A stretch of 47,997 bases of DNA from Geminocystis sp. M7585_C2015_104 (GTDB lineage: Bacteria > Cyanobacteriota > Cyanobacteriia > Cyanobacteriales > Cyanobacteriaceae). Shown here one piece after another: positions 35,885-45,800 of this stretch (position 1 is the stretch's first letter; the number at the start of each line of letters is the position of its first letter). The position numbers were made by a program, and so were the translations under genes. Under the pieces are notes generated by a model, which was not told where the DNA came from, made no database searches, and saw only the letters and a list, made by a program, of their open reading frames with translations. The DNA is taken from contig DVEF01000020.1 of the NCBI GenBank assembly GCA_015295805.1, forward strand, positions 1-47,997, given 5' to 3'.

Positions 35885-36395
35885 GGGCATTGTCACTTAG
35901 TTAACTCCCCCACTTGTCAGTTTCCAGTCCACGGTAGTGCGTCATTCTGCCATCAGATTTGCTTCCCCATTACATTTAAGGCGTCTGACATTTCACGGAC
36001 ATACAATTTTTTATGGCCCATCAATTCTAGTCTTCTAGTCCTACTGTAGAGTCTTTTTGGCTGTTTTAAATTGTCTCAATGTATCCTCTTGTTAGTGCCG
36101 GTGGGGATTGGGAATAAGCAAAGAGTCTGGGATAGGAAAATTTTCTCGTTACATTTCTTAATTTTTTCCTCCCCGCCGCCGCCTTTGTGTTAGGATGGGG
36201 GAGAGGGTAGGAAGGCAGGATAGGTGACTGCCAGGGGTGGGTCTGCCTTTTATTTAAATGATACTTAATATCAATTAATAAAATAAACTGAACAAGGGGA
36301 AGAGGGGTTTTTGAAGGTTGTAAAAAAGATAAAATAGCAATAATGAGGGGCAGAGGTATAGTAGCAAAGGTATAAAAAGTAAACCAACTAGGCGG

Positions 36396-36511
36396 CCATC
36401 CAACCCCAAGGGAGGCGGGATGGTAAAGGCTACCCTTGAATAACCTCACCTATGGCGGCAGGCAGGAGGATAGTCCGTGCCCAGGCAAGAGAGAATGTCG
36501 AGCGCCGCCAT
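36396..36511. ncRNA. Candidate structured RNA in the long intergenic stretch
   Basis: CCATCC (36396-36401) pairs with GGATGG (36418-36423) around an inner CCC/GGG. Thirty bases on, ATGGCGGC (36452-36459) pairs perfectly with GCCGCCAT (36504-36511). Between them GGCAGGA and TCCGTGCC form a 7-bp hairpin with one bulge. The segment GAGGATAGTCCGTGCC faintly recalls RNase P RNA, but the rest of that molecule is missing, so I reject RnpB. Strand and function are unknown. Confidence 0.3.
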
Positions 36512-36579
36512 TTCTGGCCTTTTACCATCTATTATCGCTCTGTAGCTTACTCTTCTCGTTTTATCTGTTCTTATGGCTG

Positions 36580-36711
36580 CTAGGCCTTCACTTCCGCCCT
36601 TTCTTTCTCTAATTGTGCCAGTTTGGCATTATTTTCTCTCAATGCCACGGGCAGAAGAGGATTAGGCAAAATCACAGTGTATAATATTTCCCTACCTCCG
36701 TCATGGAAGCC
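36580..36711 (-). pseudogene. C-terminal coding remnant
   Basis: One minus-strand frame reads HDGGREILYTVILPNPLLPV then ALRENNAKLAQLEKERAEVK and stops at 36580. A helical, Glu/Lys-rich tail of this style ends many Uma2-type and coiled-coil proteins, but I cannot assign it. The frame is closed upstream by a TAG within 130 bases, and no start or ribosome site is present. Chance is not excluded. Confidence 0.3.
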
Positions 36712-37019
36712 CTACACAAAACCCTGAAGCCGAGATATTACCCCCTCAGGGCGTAAATTTGAGCCATTATAGTTAAAGCTAGGGCATATTTGTATTACGT
36801 CTAGCTATCTGTAACCCAGCGCCTTCAAGAGGGAGGAAAAAATCTCACGACACAGGGTTGGTATACCAGATAACAGCGACCATCCCGGGATAGGCATAAA
36901 GAGCCAGAATTCCCCCCTCTCCCTTCCGGCTTAAATCAGAAAAATTATCGCTTTTATTGAAATTATCTAGCATTAAAGTTAAAATGTTTATCGGGAAATT
37001 AGATGAATAAGTGGGAGAA

Positions 37020-38075
37020 ATGAGCAAAATAACTAGAAGAGTATTTCTAGGGGCGTCGGCAGCGATAGGGGCAGTGGCTTTGGCCGAGCTAACGGGGGCT
37101 AAGCACAGTTTTGCCCAGAGGAAAAAAGGGGGGGTAGTAAATTTATACTCTTCTCGTCACTACAACACAGATAGAAGACTGTATACAGACTTTGAGAGAC
37201 AAACGGGCATCCGGGTGAATTTGATAGAAGGCAAAGGCGACGAGTTAATAGAAAGAATCAAGAGTGAGGGGAAAAATAGCCCTGCCGACGTCCTCATGAC
37301 GGTGAATGCGGCAACTCTCTGGCAGGCGCAACAGGATGGCCTGCTTATCCCCGTCAACTCCAGAATCCTAAGAGAGAGAATACCCGCTTATTTGAGGGAT
37401 CCGGGCAACCACTGGTTCGGCTTCAGTAAACGGGCAAGGGTAATCATGTACAACAAGTCTAAGGTCTCCCCCAGTGAGTTGTCTACCTATGAAGACTTAG
37501 CCAACCCCAAGTGGAAGGGGAGAATAGTAATGCGTAGTTCTACAAACATCTATAACCAATCCCTAGTGGCTAACATGATAGCCAGGATAGGGAGAGAAAG
37601 AACAGAAAGATGGGTAAGAGGGTTAGTGGCCAATTTTGCTAGACCCCCCGAAGGCAACGACAGTGCGCAAATAGAAGCAGTAGCAGCAGGTGAGGCTGAT
37701 GTTACTATTGCAAATACCTACTATCTAGTACGTTATGCAAATGACCCGAACAAACGTGAAGTATATGAGAGGGTGGGGGTATTCTTCCCAGATCAACAAG
37801 GTGCAGGGGTACATATCAACATCAGTGGTGGCGGCGTTTTGAAGAATGCCCCCAACAAGGAAAATGCCATCAGATTCCTAGAGTATCTGGTGTCCCCTTC
37901 CGCCCAAGACTATTTTGCCAGGGGAAACAATGAATACCCGGTGGTAAAAGGGGTAAAACTGGAACCTGTCCTAGCCCAATGGGGTACATTTAAAGAAGAC
38001 CCTACCGGTGTGTCTAAACACGGGCCCTACCTGGCTGAGGCCATCAGGATTATGGATCGTGCCGGCTGGAAGTAG
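37020..38075 (+). CDS. futA: Fe(III) ABC transporter substrate-binding protein
   Basis: 351 residues from ATG 37020 (GTGGGAGA just upstream). Residues 4-30 are a Tat signal (TRRVFLGAS then ending SFAQ), so it is exported folded. The mature protein is a class C iron-binding fold: VVNLYSSRHYNTDRRLYTDF carries the first Tyr ligands and ANTYYLVRYANDP the Tyr pair that closes on iron. In cyanobacteria FutA binds iron in the periplasm for FutBC; those genes are not here. Fur control is likely for the family, but I could not pick out a convincing Fur box. Confidence 0.93.
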   Translation: MSKITRRVFLGASAAIGAVALAELTGAKHSFAQRKKGGVVNLYSSRHYNTDRRLYTDFERQTGIRVNLIEGKGDELIERIKSEGKNSPADVLMTVNAATLWQAQQDGLLIPVNSRILRERIPAYLRDPGNHWFGFSKRARVIMYNKSKVSPSELSTYEDLANPKWKGRIVMRSSTNIYNQSLVANMIARIGRERTERWVRGLVANFARPPEGNDSAQIEAVAAGEADVTIANTYYLVRYANDPNKREVYERVGVFFPDQQGAGVHINISGGGVLKNAPNKENAIRFLEYLVSPSAQDYFARGNNEYPVVKGVKLEPVLAQWGTFKEDPTGVSKHGPYLAEAIRIMDRAGWK

Positions 38076-38152
38076 TGGCCAGGAATGAGACCCTACCCAG
38101 TGTTTAAATTGTGCTTTAATAGTAGTACAAAATTGGTGCCCCCCAAAAAGGG

Positions 38153-38181
38153 TGATTGGTTTGCCATGGTGCCCCTATAAT
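38153..38181 (+). promoter_or_regulatory. Possible sigma-70-type promoter for the dienelactone hydrolase gene
   Basis: TATAAT at 38176-38181 is a consensus -10 box, 17 bases after a weak -35 (TGATTG at 38153-38158). The -10 lies on the left arm of an imperfect inverted repeat (GCCCCT...AGGGGC, 38171-38212), so a hairpin could form in the leader. Confidence 0.3.
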
Positions 38182-38222
38182 GCTGGATAAAAACACTAGC
38201 ATAGAGGGGCCAATATTCTGGA

Positions 38223-38954
38223 ATGAATATCAAAACAGAGACTGTCCAAATCCCCAGTGAGGGTGTTGTTATCTCCGCCTATTTGGCGCAACCCTCCCCT
38301 ACCGAAACCCTCCCCGCAGTGATTGTAGTACAAGAAATTTTTGGGGTAAACGACCACATTAAAGATATTACCCGTCGTTTTGCCCGGGAGGGGTTTGTGG
38401 CAATTGCACCTGCCATCTTTCAACGGATTGCCCCAGATTTCGCCACTGGTTATACCCCCCAGGATATTGAAATCGGAAGAAAATACAAAAACCAAACAAA
38501 AGCCAAGGAATTACTGGCAGACATTCAGGCTACCGTCAACTATCTGTATCAACTACCCCATGTCAAAAAAACAGGGGTTGGTGCTATTGGCTTCTGTTTT
38601 GGTGGCCATGTGGTCTATCTTACTGCTACCCTTCCTGATATAAAGGCTACAGCCTCCTTCTACGGCGCAGGTATAGTCAATTGGTGTCCAGGTGAAGATA
38701 CTCCCACTATCGCCCGCACTAAAGACATAAAGGGCACTATTTATTGTTTCTTCGGCGAGAAGGATGCTTCCATCCCCTTAGAGGAGGTGGCACAGATAGA
38801 GGCTGAGTTGAAGAAATATAATATCCCTCATAAAATTTTCCGCTATCCAGAGGCTGATCACGGCTTCATGTGTGACCAACGCGACAGTTATCATCCTGCT
38901 TCTGCCCAAGACGCTTGGCAAAAAGTCTTAGAATTGTTCAGAAGCACCCTATAA
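38223..38954 (+). CDS. Dienelactone hydrolase family protein
   Basis: 243 residues, alpha/beta hydrolase. The nucleophile is Cys125 in GAIGFCFGGHVVYL, with Asp in FFGEKDASIPLEE and His in PEADHGFMCDQRDSYH forming the triad. The N-terminal VVQEIFGVNDHIKDITRRFA block with Glu is typical. Such enzymes open lactone rings, but cyanobacterial members have no settled substrate. A hairpin and C/G-run terminator follow. Confidence 0.92.
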   Translation: MNIKTETVQIPSEGVVISAYLAQPSPTETLPAVIVVQEIFGVNDHIKDITRRFAREGFVAIAPAIFQRIAPDFATGYTPQDIEIGRKYKNQTKAKELLADIQATVNYLYQLPHVKKTGVGAIGFCFGGHVVYLTATLPDIKATASFYGAGIVNWCPGEDTPTIARTKDIKGTIYCFFGEKDASIPLEEVAQIEAELKKYNIPHKIFRYPEADHGFMCDQRDSYHPASAQDAWQKVLELFRSTL

Positions 38955-38963
38955 CAGTTCATT

Positions 38964-38990
38964 TCCCCCTTTTTGTGGGGGGTTTATATT
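38964..38990 (+). terminator. Probable terminator between the hydrolase and the epimerase
   Basis: CCCCC (38965-38969) and GGGGG (38977-38981) flank a T-rich loop, followed by GTTTATATTCTT and further on TTTTTTCT. The stem is short, so strength is uncertain. Confidence 0.5.
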
Positions 38991-39014
38991 CTTCTCTTTT
39001 TTCTAGGGGGATTT

Positions 39015-39893
39015 ATGTTTAATATTGCCGTCAAGCCGGAAGACAATTATCTTACCTATATCCTCAAAGACTTAGCTACTGATTCCCGTTTAGAAATGGT
39101 ACCCTCCAGGGGTGGAATAGTTACCAATTGGACAATCCAAGGACAACAAATTCTATATTTGGACAAAGAAAGATTTAAAAACCCCACCCTAACCGTCAGG
39201 GGTGGTATCCCCATTTTATTTCCTATTTGCGGCAATTTACCTAACAATATCTTTTCCTACAACGGCAGAGAATATATCATCAAACAACATGGTTTCGCTA
39301 GAGATTTGCCGTGGGAATTTGTAAATCAGTCTCAAGACAATTCCGCCAGAATCACCCTGCGTCTTACCAGTAACCCCGACACCCTAGCCATTTACCCCTT
39401 TGCCTTTGAGCTTAATTTTACTTACGAGTTGATAGGCAGGAAACTGATTATCCATCAGGAGTATACCAATAAATCTTCAGAGGAGATGCCCTTTTCTGCC
39501 GGCTTTCATCCCTATTTCTATACCCCAGACAAAAGCCAAATTACTCTGGAAATACCAGCCAGACACTATTATGACAAAACAGGAGAAACTCGCTTCCCCT
39601 TTGACGGCCACTTAGACTTTCAACTGCCAGAAATAGACGTATTTTTCACCGACTTGACGGAGAATAGGGTGTCTTTTCGAGACTTAAAAAGAAAGCTACG
39701 AGTAACTATTTTCCTCGAGGAATTTTTCTCAACTATAGTATTCTGGACCCTTAAAGACAAAGAATTCATATGTATTGAACCATGGAGTTCCCCTCGTAAT
39801 AGTATTAACACAAAAGAGAAATTAAAACACCTAAAACCCGGAGAAAGCTGTCGGACAAAATTAGAAATAGAAGTGGGGGGGTTACAATCATAG
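39015..39893 (+). CDS. Aldose 1-epimerase family protein
   Basis: 292 residues from ATG 39015, with AGGGGG seven bases upstream. The galactose-mutarotase-like beta-sandwich is indicated by RGGIPILFPICGNLP, KQHGFARDLPW (active-site His), FSAGFHPYFYTPD (second His) and the Glu in FICIEPWSSPRNS. Members interconvert anomers of sugars or of hexose-6-phosphates (YeaD-like). The upstream extension to 38973 would add a hydrophobic stretch without support. Confidence 0.9.
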   Translation: MFNIAVKPEDNYLTYILKDLATDSRLEMVPSRGGIVTNWTIQGQQILYLDKERFKNPTLTVRGGIPILFPICGNLPNNIFSYNGREYIIKQHGFARDLPWEFVNQSQDNSARITLRLTSNPDTLAIYPFAFELNFTYELIGRKLIIHQEYTNKSSEEMPFSAGFHPYFYTPDKSQITLEIPARHYYDKTGETRFPFDGHLDFQLPEIDVFFTDLTENRVSFRDLKRKLRVTIFLEEFFSTIVFWTLKDKEFICIEPWSSPRNSINTKEKLKHLKPGESCRTKLEIEVGGLQS

Positions 39894-39938
39894 GCCCTAA
39901 TCCCGGGGAAATCCAAAAAAATCTAAAAACCTAACACC

Positions 39939-39953
39939 CACCCCCGGGGGTTA
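39939..39953. terminator. CCCCC/GGGGG palindrome between convergent genes
   Basis: CCCCC at 39941-39945 is followed directly by GGGGG at 39946-39950. TAAC and GTTA flank it (39932-39935 and 39950-39953), so the stem can be longer with an internal loop. It sits between the epimerase and cydB ends. Confidence 0.4.
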
Positions 39954-39977
39954 GAGGGTAGGGCATAAGGGGAGTTG

Positions 39978-40982
39978 TTAGTTGGCTGATGTGATTTTAC
40001 CCCGAAAAACAAAGTAGTTGTAGATGTTATAAAACAACATTATTGGTATTAAAAACCCAATAAATATTAACATGAAAACAAGAGAACTGGGGGAGGCTGC
40101 AGCCTCATAAATGGTGATGCTGGGAGGAATTATGTAAGGGAATACTACCAGTGCCAACCCAATGAAAGTCAACAGGAAGAGCAATATTGTCAAAACGAAG
40201 GGAGTTACCTCCCTCTTCTCGTTTAAACTCTTCAGTAGTAAAACAATCAAGGTGACACCAAGAAGAGGAATAAGGGCAAAAATGTAAACAAAAGGAGGGT
40301 CAAATAACCGATTTCTGGCAAAATCGGAAAATATTGGTATAACCGCAGTGATAATAATCGCACCCATCAAGGTGGTAACCGCCGCAATCTTTGCCGTCTT
40401 GTAATGGGTCTCTTGTAGTTTGCCTGTAGTTTTCATTATTAGATAACAGGACCCAATTAAAACATAGCCCTGAATCAAGGTTAATGCCACAATAAAACTG
40501 CGCCAATTGAGCCAATCCCAGCTGCTGCCGATAAAATGACCATTGGCATCTACGCGGATACCCTCAATAACCCCAGCCAAGGCAAAACCTTGTCCCAATG
40601 CGGCGACAAAGCTGCCTATCCCAAATGCCCAATTCCAGAATAACTTACGACGAGAATTCTGTCTAAACTCGAAAGAAACTGTGCGTAAGATTAACCCCAC
40701 CACCATTATCATGATGGGGATATATAGGGCATTGAGAATGGTACTATAAGCCAGGGGAAATGCACCAAACAAACTACCACCCATCAGAATCAACCATGTG
40801 GCATTGGCATCCCATACATTGCTCAAACTCGTCATTAGTATAGTGCGTCTCTCCTCCGAAGAGGCAGTAAGGGAAAGAATCCCTACCCCCAAATCAAACC
40901 CATCCAGCATTACATACAAGAACAGGAATAATGCTAGAATAAAAAACCATACAATCGGTAGCAAGTAATTCAGGGTTTCCAT
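39978..40982 (-). CDS. cydB: Cytochrome bd quinol oxidase subunit II
   Basis: 334 residues, about eight to nine TM helices. FLYVMLDGFDLGVGIL is the conserved first-helix motif, and WDANATWLILMGGSLFGAFP the second-helix one. It pairs with CydA in the membrane and begins 16 bases after the cydA stop. The enzyme reduces oxygen with plastoquinol. Confidence 0.95.
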   Translation of the reverse strand: METLNYLLPIVWFFILALFLFLYVMLDGFDLGVGILSLTASSEERRTILMTSLSNVWDANATWLILMGGSLFGAFPLAYSTILNALYIPIMIMVVGLILRTVSFEFRQNSRRKLFWNWAFGIGSFVAALGQGFALAGVIEGIRVDANGHFIGSSWDWLNWRSFIVALTLIQGYVLIGSCYLIMKTTGKLQETHYKTAKIAAVTTLMGAIIITAVIPIFSDFARNRLFDPPFVYIFALIPLLGVTLIVLLLKSLNEKREVTPFVLTILLFLLTFIGLALVVFPYIIPPSITIYEAAASPSSLVFMLIFIGFLIPIMLFYNIYNYFVFRGKITSAN

Positions 40983-40998
40983 AGACTTCCACCATCTC

Positions 40999-42429
40999 TT
41001 ACACCAAGGGGCGACTATCAGGAATGTGTTGAGCGGGCGTTACTTCCACGGGGGTTATTTTTTCTCCAGGTAAGGGCAAGTTAAAATCTGGTCCTTTGGC
41101 TATAATACGACTACCGAAAAACAAGGCTGAGAAGAATAAAACCGTATAGAGTAACAAGAATACCGTAAGAGAGGCCAACACATTTTCCGGTGGCAAATGG
41201 GAAACCGCGTCAGCTGTTCGTAACTCGCCGTATACTGTCCACGGCTGTCTCCCCACACAACGCACAATCCAACCGGCTTCCACTGCCACATACCCCAAGG
41301 GCGCCGCCCAAATCCAAGACCACAACAACCATTTTTGTTTGCTAATATACTCAGGAGACAGTTTCCCCCTTAGCCATTGAATTACACTCACCAGCATTAT
41401 CCCCACAAAGATAAAGCCAATGAGACTCATAACCCTAAAGGAGTAGTAAATCAAACCAATCATGTGAGGGCGATTTTTCTCATCCCATTCCTTCAACCCC
41501 AACACAGGCCTATCTAAACGAGGTTTCATTTCTAACAAATATGCCAATCCGTTAGGAATTTTTATCTCCCAGTCGTTTCTTTCTGCCTTCTCATTGGGAA
41601 TAGCCAACAAACTCCAGTCTGCCTTTTCCCCCGCCGGTATTGTTTCCCATAGGGCCTCCATGGCCGCCAATTTTGTAGGCTGATGGTAGTACACCTGTTC
41701 AGCACTCAAGTGCCCTACATATATCTGTAAGGGGGTAATGGCTATAGCTACAGCCAGGACAATTTTAAAAGACTTGGCAAAAAACTCAGTATGACATTGT
41801 TTAAGAATGTACCAGGCACTAATGCCACCAATCACAAACAGGGAGGTTTCTAGGGTAGCCAGAAACATGTGGGATACGCTTTTTACCATGAAAGGATTAA
41901 AAATGGCGGCAAAATAATCCCTAACCACAAATTTCCCTTCCACAAAATCCCCCCCTGCCGGTGTTTGCAACCAAGAATTGGCCGTCAGAATCCAGAAGGT
42001 AGACAGATTGGCTCCTATAGCTACACATATAGTTGATATGTAGTGTATAACAGGATGAACCCGTTGCCAGCCGAATATCATTATTCCCAAAAAGCCGGCT
42101 TCCAACATGAATGCCATGGTAGCCTCAAATCCCATGATGCTACCAAAGAAATCCCCCACTGCCTCAGAAAAGGGAGCCCAATTTGTGCCGAATTGGAATG
42201 CCATTGGCGCACCAGATGCTACTCCAATCCCGAAATTGAGCACATACAGCTTCGACCAAAAACGGGCATGATAGTAATAATCGGGGTTTTTTGTTTTTAG
42301 CCATAACCCCTCTACGATTACTAGATAAATAGCCATGCCCGTGGTTAAGACAGGCCACAACATGTGAAATATGGCAGTTACGGCAAACTGTATTCGGGAA
42401 AGGGGGAGGGTATCTGATAAAAGCTCCAT
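40999..42429 (-). CDS. cydA: Cytochrome bd quinol oxidase subunit I
   Basis: 476 residues. SRIQFAVTAIFHMLWPVLTT contains the first heme His; EATMAFMLEAGFLGIMIFGW has the proton-path Glu pair; GWIVRCVGRQPWTVYG is the signature GRQPW motif. The Q-loop between helices 6 and 7 (from about QVYYHQPTKLAAMEALWETI) is short, as in cyanide-insensitive types, rather than the long E. coli form. Plastoquinol is oxidised and oxygen reduced to water without proton pumping, in the plasma or thylakoid membrane. Confidence 0.96.
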   Translation of the reverse strand: MELLSDTLPLSRIQFAVTAIFHMLWPVLTTGMAIYLVIVEGLWLKTKNPDYYYHARFWSKLYVLNFGIGVASGAPMAFQFGTNWAPFSEAVGDFFGSIMGFEATMAFMLEAGFLGIMIFGWQRVHPVIHYISTICVAIGANLSTFWILTANSWLQTPAGGDFVEGKFVVRDYFAAIFNPFMVKSVSHMFLATLETSLFVIGGISAWYILKQCHTEFFAKSFKIVLAVAIAITPLQIYVGHLSAEQVYYHQPTKLAAMEALWETIPAGEKADWSLLAIPNEKAERNDWEIKIPNGLAYLLEMKPRLDRPVLGLKEWDEKNRPHMIGLIYYSFRVMSLIGFIFVGIMLVSVIQWLRGKLSPEYISKQKWLLWSWIWAAPLGYVAVEAGWIVRCVGRQPWTVYGELRTADAVSHLPPENVLASLTVFLLLYTVLFFSALFFGSRIIAKGPDFNLPLPGEKITPVEVTPAQHIPDSRPLV

Positions 42430-42509
42430 GTCTTATTACCCTACGGCAATATGAGTACAATTTTCATTCTATTTGCTTTCCCTGGACTCCCTTGATTTTT
42501 AATATTTTT

Positions 42510-42806
42510 CTAAGATTCTTCCTCTTGCCAAATCAACACAAAGGGTTGTACTATGATGGCCTTAAACTTCTTCGTAGGATTGTTATTCCACTGACTTAGT
42601 TGGCTAGCAGAGGGTTTGGCCAATAAGTTTTCATTAATCCAACTTTGTACCAGATTCACATTATCTTCGGCAATGGCACAACCCACTTCCACTAAATCTA
42701 GACGGGAAGAAACCAAAATCAATCCATCTCGCAAGGCATGGGGAAGTAAGTCTCGCCAATTTACCTCTGCTAACTGTTGTTGCAACTGTGTTTTAAAATC
42801 AGACAT
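42510..42806 (-). CDS. DUF2288 domain protein
   Basis: 98 residues, soluble. The stretch WRDLLPHALRDGLILVSSRL and DLVEVGCAIAEDNVNLVQSW, then KFKAIIVQPFVLIWQ, are the defining blocks of DUF2288. Family function is unknown. It lies between cobN and cydA on the same strand with 80 bases on each side. Confidence 0.85.
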   Translation of the reverse strand: MSDFKTQLQQQLAEVNWRDLLPHALRDGLILVSSRLDLVEVGCAIAEDNVNLVQSWINENLLAKPSASQLSQWNNNPTKKFKAIIVQPFVLIWQEEES

Positions 42807-42886
42807 AGTGTTTCATCAGATAGATTTTCGTCATTCTAGCACCCTTTATAGATTTTGTTCCAAATATTAAAAAAAAATACAAAATT

Positions 42887-45800
42887 TCACGGGCTGAAAT
42901 TTTCCAATACTCCCTCAGATTCATGGACAATTTCCCTCAGTTTATCTAAAAGAAACCCATCCGCTTTCCACAAATTCCTCTGGGAGGCCTCCATTAGTCT
43001 TTCGGCCATATCTCGTAAAGCCCAGGGGTTTTTTTCTAGTAGAAAATTTCTAACACTATCATCTAACAAATATGCCTCAGCCACACCAGTAAATAGGAAG
43101 TCAGGAACAACTTTTGTGGTGGCCGCATAGGCGAATAAAAAATCCACGGTGGCACTCATTTCAAAAGCACCCCTATAGCCATGATGCATCATCGCCCTTA
43201 TCCATTTAGGATTCACTACCCTACTACGATACACCCTGGCAATTTCTTCTCGTAGATGACGCACTTTAGGTTTATCTGGTTGAGAATTATCGCCAAAATA
43301 AATAATAGGATTTTCCCCCTTCAGATGTCTGACTGCCGCCACTAGCCCTCCCTGAAATTGGTAGTAATTGTCCGAGTCCAGAATATCATGTTCTCGGTTA
43401 TCTTGATTATGTAAAACTATCTGTAATTCCGTTAATCTTCGGGCAAAAACTTCTGGCTGAAAAACCCCTTTACTTCCCTCATAAGCATAACTACTCCAAT
43501 TAAGATAAGCCTTGGCCAAATCCTCATCCGTTTGCCAATTTTGAGAGTCAATTAATCCTTGTAGTCCCGCGCCATAAGCGCCGGGTTTTGAGCCAAAAAT
43601 TCGATAACTTGCCAGCCTCCTGGCTTCTTCCTCATTCAGCCCTTGGCTCAACCAATATTTAGTATCCTCTTCCACCCGCATGGCCAAGGGATTATATTCT
43701 CCCTCCTCTTTCAGACTTGCCACATGAAGATTAATTTCGTACAATAGTTCTAGTATGTTGGGGAAACTGTCCCTAAAAAAGCCTGATACCCTTACAGTGA
43801 CATCCACACGGGGCCTTTTTAAAAGGGAGAGGGGGATTATCTCGTAGTTCACCACTCGACGGTTGTTGCCATCCCAGACAGGTTTTACCCCCATTAGAGC
43901 CATGATTTGGGCTATGTCATCTCCCCCAGTCCTCATGGTGGACGTACCCCAAACGGAGATAGCAAGACTGCGGGGGTATTCTCCATACTCTTGGGTATAG
44001 GTTTCTATCAGGGTTTCTGCGGCCTTTCTGCCTACCTCCCAGGCTGTTTCTGTAGGTATTGTGCGAATATCTACAGCATAGAAATTGCGTCCAGTGGGCA
44101 AAACATCACTTCTTCCCCTGGTAGGCGCGCCACTACCACCACTGGGGATATATTTGCCTTCTAATCCCCTGATAAGATTATCTATTTCCTCCCTAGTTTT
44201 CCTCAGTTTTGGGAGGAGATTATCAGCTATCCAATTCAGACATTTTTCTGTGTTTTTGCCCAGACAAATATTACCGGGTTTTTCTCCTTTTATAACCGAT
44301 TCTACTAGCTGTTGGGCCATTGTTTCTAGTCTTTCTGTATTTCCCCTTTCTATGTCAGATAAATCCCCGCCCTTGGCTAACAAATCCTCTTTTATCGCCT
44401 CTATTATCCCCATTTTTTGATAACTGTTAAAACGGGCAATCGCCAGGGTCAAGTCCCTCAATTGCCTCCCCTCAGGGGCAACACCTAAGACGTGTAAGCC
44501 GTTTCGGATTTGAGCTTCCTTCAACTCACACAAATAACCATCGGCTAAAGTGAGGAATTCTGCCAAAGAATCTTTTTTGACTTCCTCAACTCCTAAATCT
44601 TCATTCAATTTAGTTTTAGCCACTAAACTGTAGATTTTTTCACTGATAACGGGAATACGACTGGGATTTAAACTTTGAGCTTGGTAATATTCATCAATTA
44701 AAAACTCCAATTCTAGTAAATCTCCATACAATTCCGCTTGGGTAAGAGGGGGAGTAAGATGGTCTATAATAACGGCATTAGAGCGTCTTTTTGCTTGTGT
44801 TCCCTCCCCAGGATCGTTTACAATAAAGGGGTAAAAATGGGGAATACTGCCTATGGCGATTTCTGGATAACAGTTCTCTGACAATGCTATACTTTTTCCT
44901 GGCAGCCACTCTAAATTTCCATGTTTTCCCACATGAATAATGGCATCGGCACAAAAAACATTTTTTATCCAGTAATAAAAGGCCAAATAGTGGTGAGTAG
45001 GTGGCAAGTCGGGGGAGTGATAACTTAGACTAGGATCTACGTCATAGCCTCTAGAGGGTTGAATGCCTATAAAGATATTTCCCAATTGTATTCCCGGTAT
45101 GGGAATTTTGTCCGACATTTCTCCGTGGCGGGGGATTTGATTTATGCCTCCCCATTGGGATATAATTTCCCTTTGCACTTTATCGGGGAGACTGGTAAAA
45201 TATTGCTGATACTCTTCGAGGGAAATAGACTGATTAATTTGTTTCCGGTACAGGATTTCTCTCTCATTAGTAACCCCTTTAATAATACGAAAAACCAACT
45301 CATCCCCGTTTTCAGGTATATTCTCAACCAGATAATCATTTTCTTGTAATGCCTTAAGAATTTGGATGCAACTGGCGGGTGTATCTAATCCCACTCCATT
45401 AGCAATTCTTCCATCCTTGTTAGGGTAATTGGCTAGTATTAAAGCGATTCTTTTTTCTGAGTTTTTCTTGCGCCTAATTTTGAGCCAATTTTTTGTGAGC
45501 TCAACCAAATAGTTTATCCTATTTTCCAGTGGCTGATATACAACAACATCTGTTTCCAAGCGGGGGTGAAAACTAACAGCAGATTTAAAGGAAATGGCAC
45601 GAGTAATGATTCTCCCATCCACTTCGGGTAGGGCAACATTCATGGCGACATCTTTTGGAGACAATCCCTGAAAACTCTTCTCCCAGTATTCCTGAGTACT
45701 CCCACTAAAAATCACTTGTAGTACTGGCACATCTAGTTTTTGCCATAGTTCAATACTGGTTTCATCCCCTATTCTGGCCAAAGAAAAACTAGTAGTGTTG

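Larger units (their letters stand above)
35885..37019. other. 1.1-kb stretch without a convincing gene
   Basis: Unusually long gap for this window. It holds two strong hairpins (36396-36423 and 36452-36511), a coding-like remnant on the minus strand (36580-36711) and a minus-strand open frame (36066-36449) with a hydrophobic part (FATIPLPLIIAILSFL) but no recognisable family. I see no tRNA, transposase, inverted terminal repeats or CRISPR repeats. It probably combines a decayed gene with one RNA or regulatory element and the futA promoter region. Confidence 0.5.

Noticed and set aside
898-36026. 14-base identical string ATGGCCCATCAATT at 897-910 and 36013-36026
   Set aside because: Several 14-base repeats are expected by chance in 48 kb; no longer similarity around them.
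36066-36449. 127-codon minus-strand frame
   Set aside because: One hydrophobic stretch but no family match, GTG start without a site, and low-complexity basic tail; kept only as part of the intergenic description.
36466-36485. RNase P RNA-like string (GAGGATAGTCCGTGCC)
   Set aside because: The rest of the RnpB conserved core is missing on either strand.
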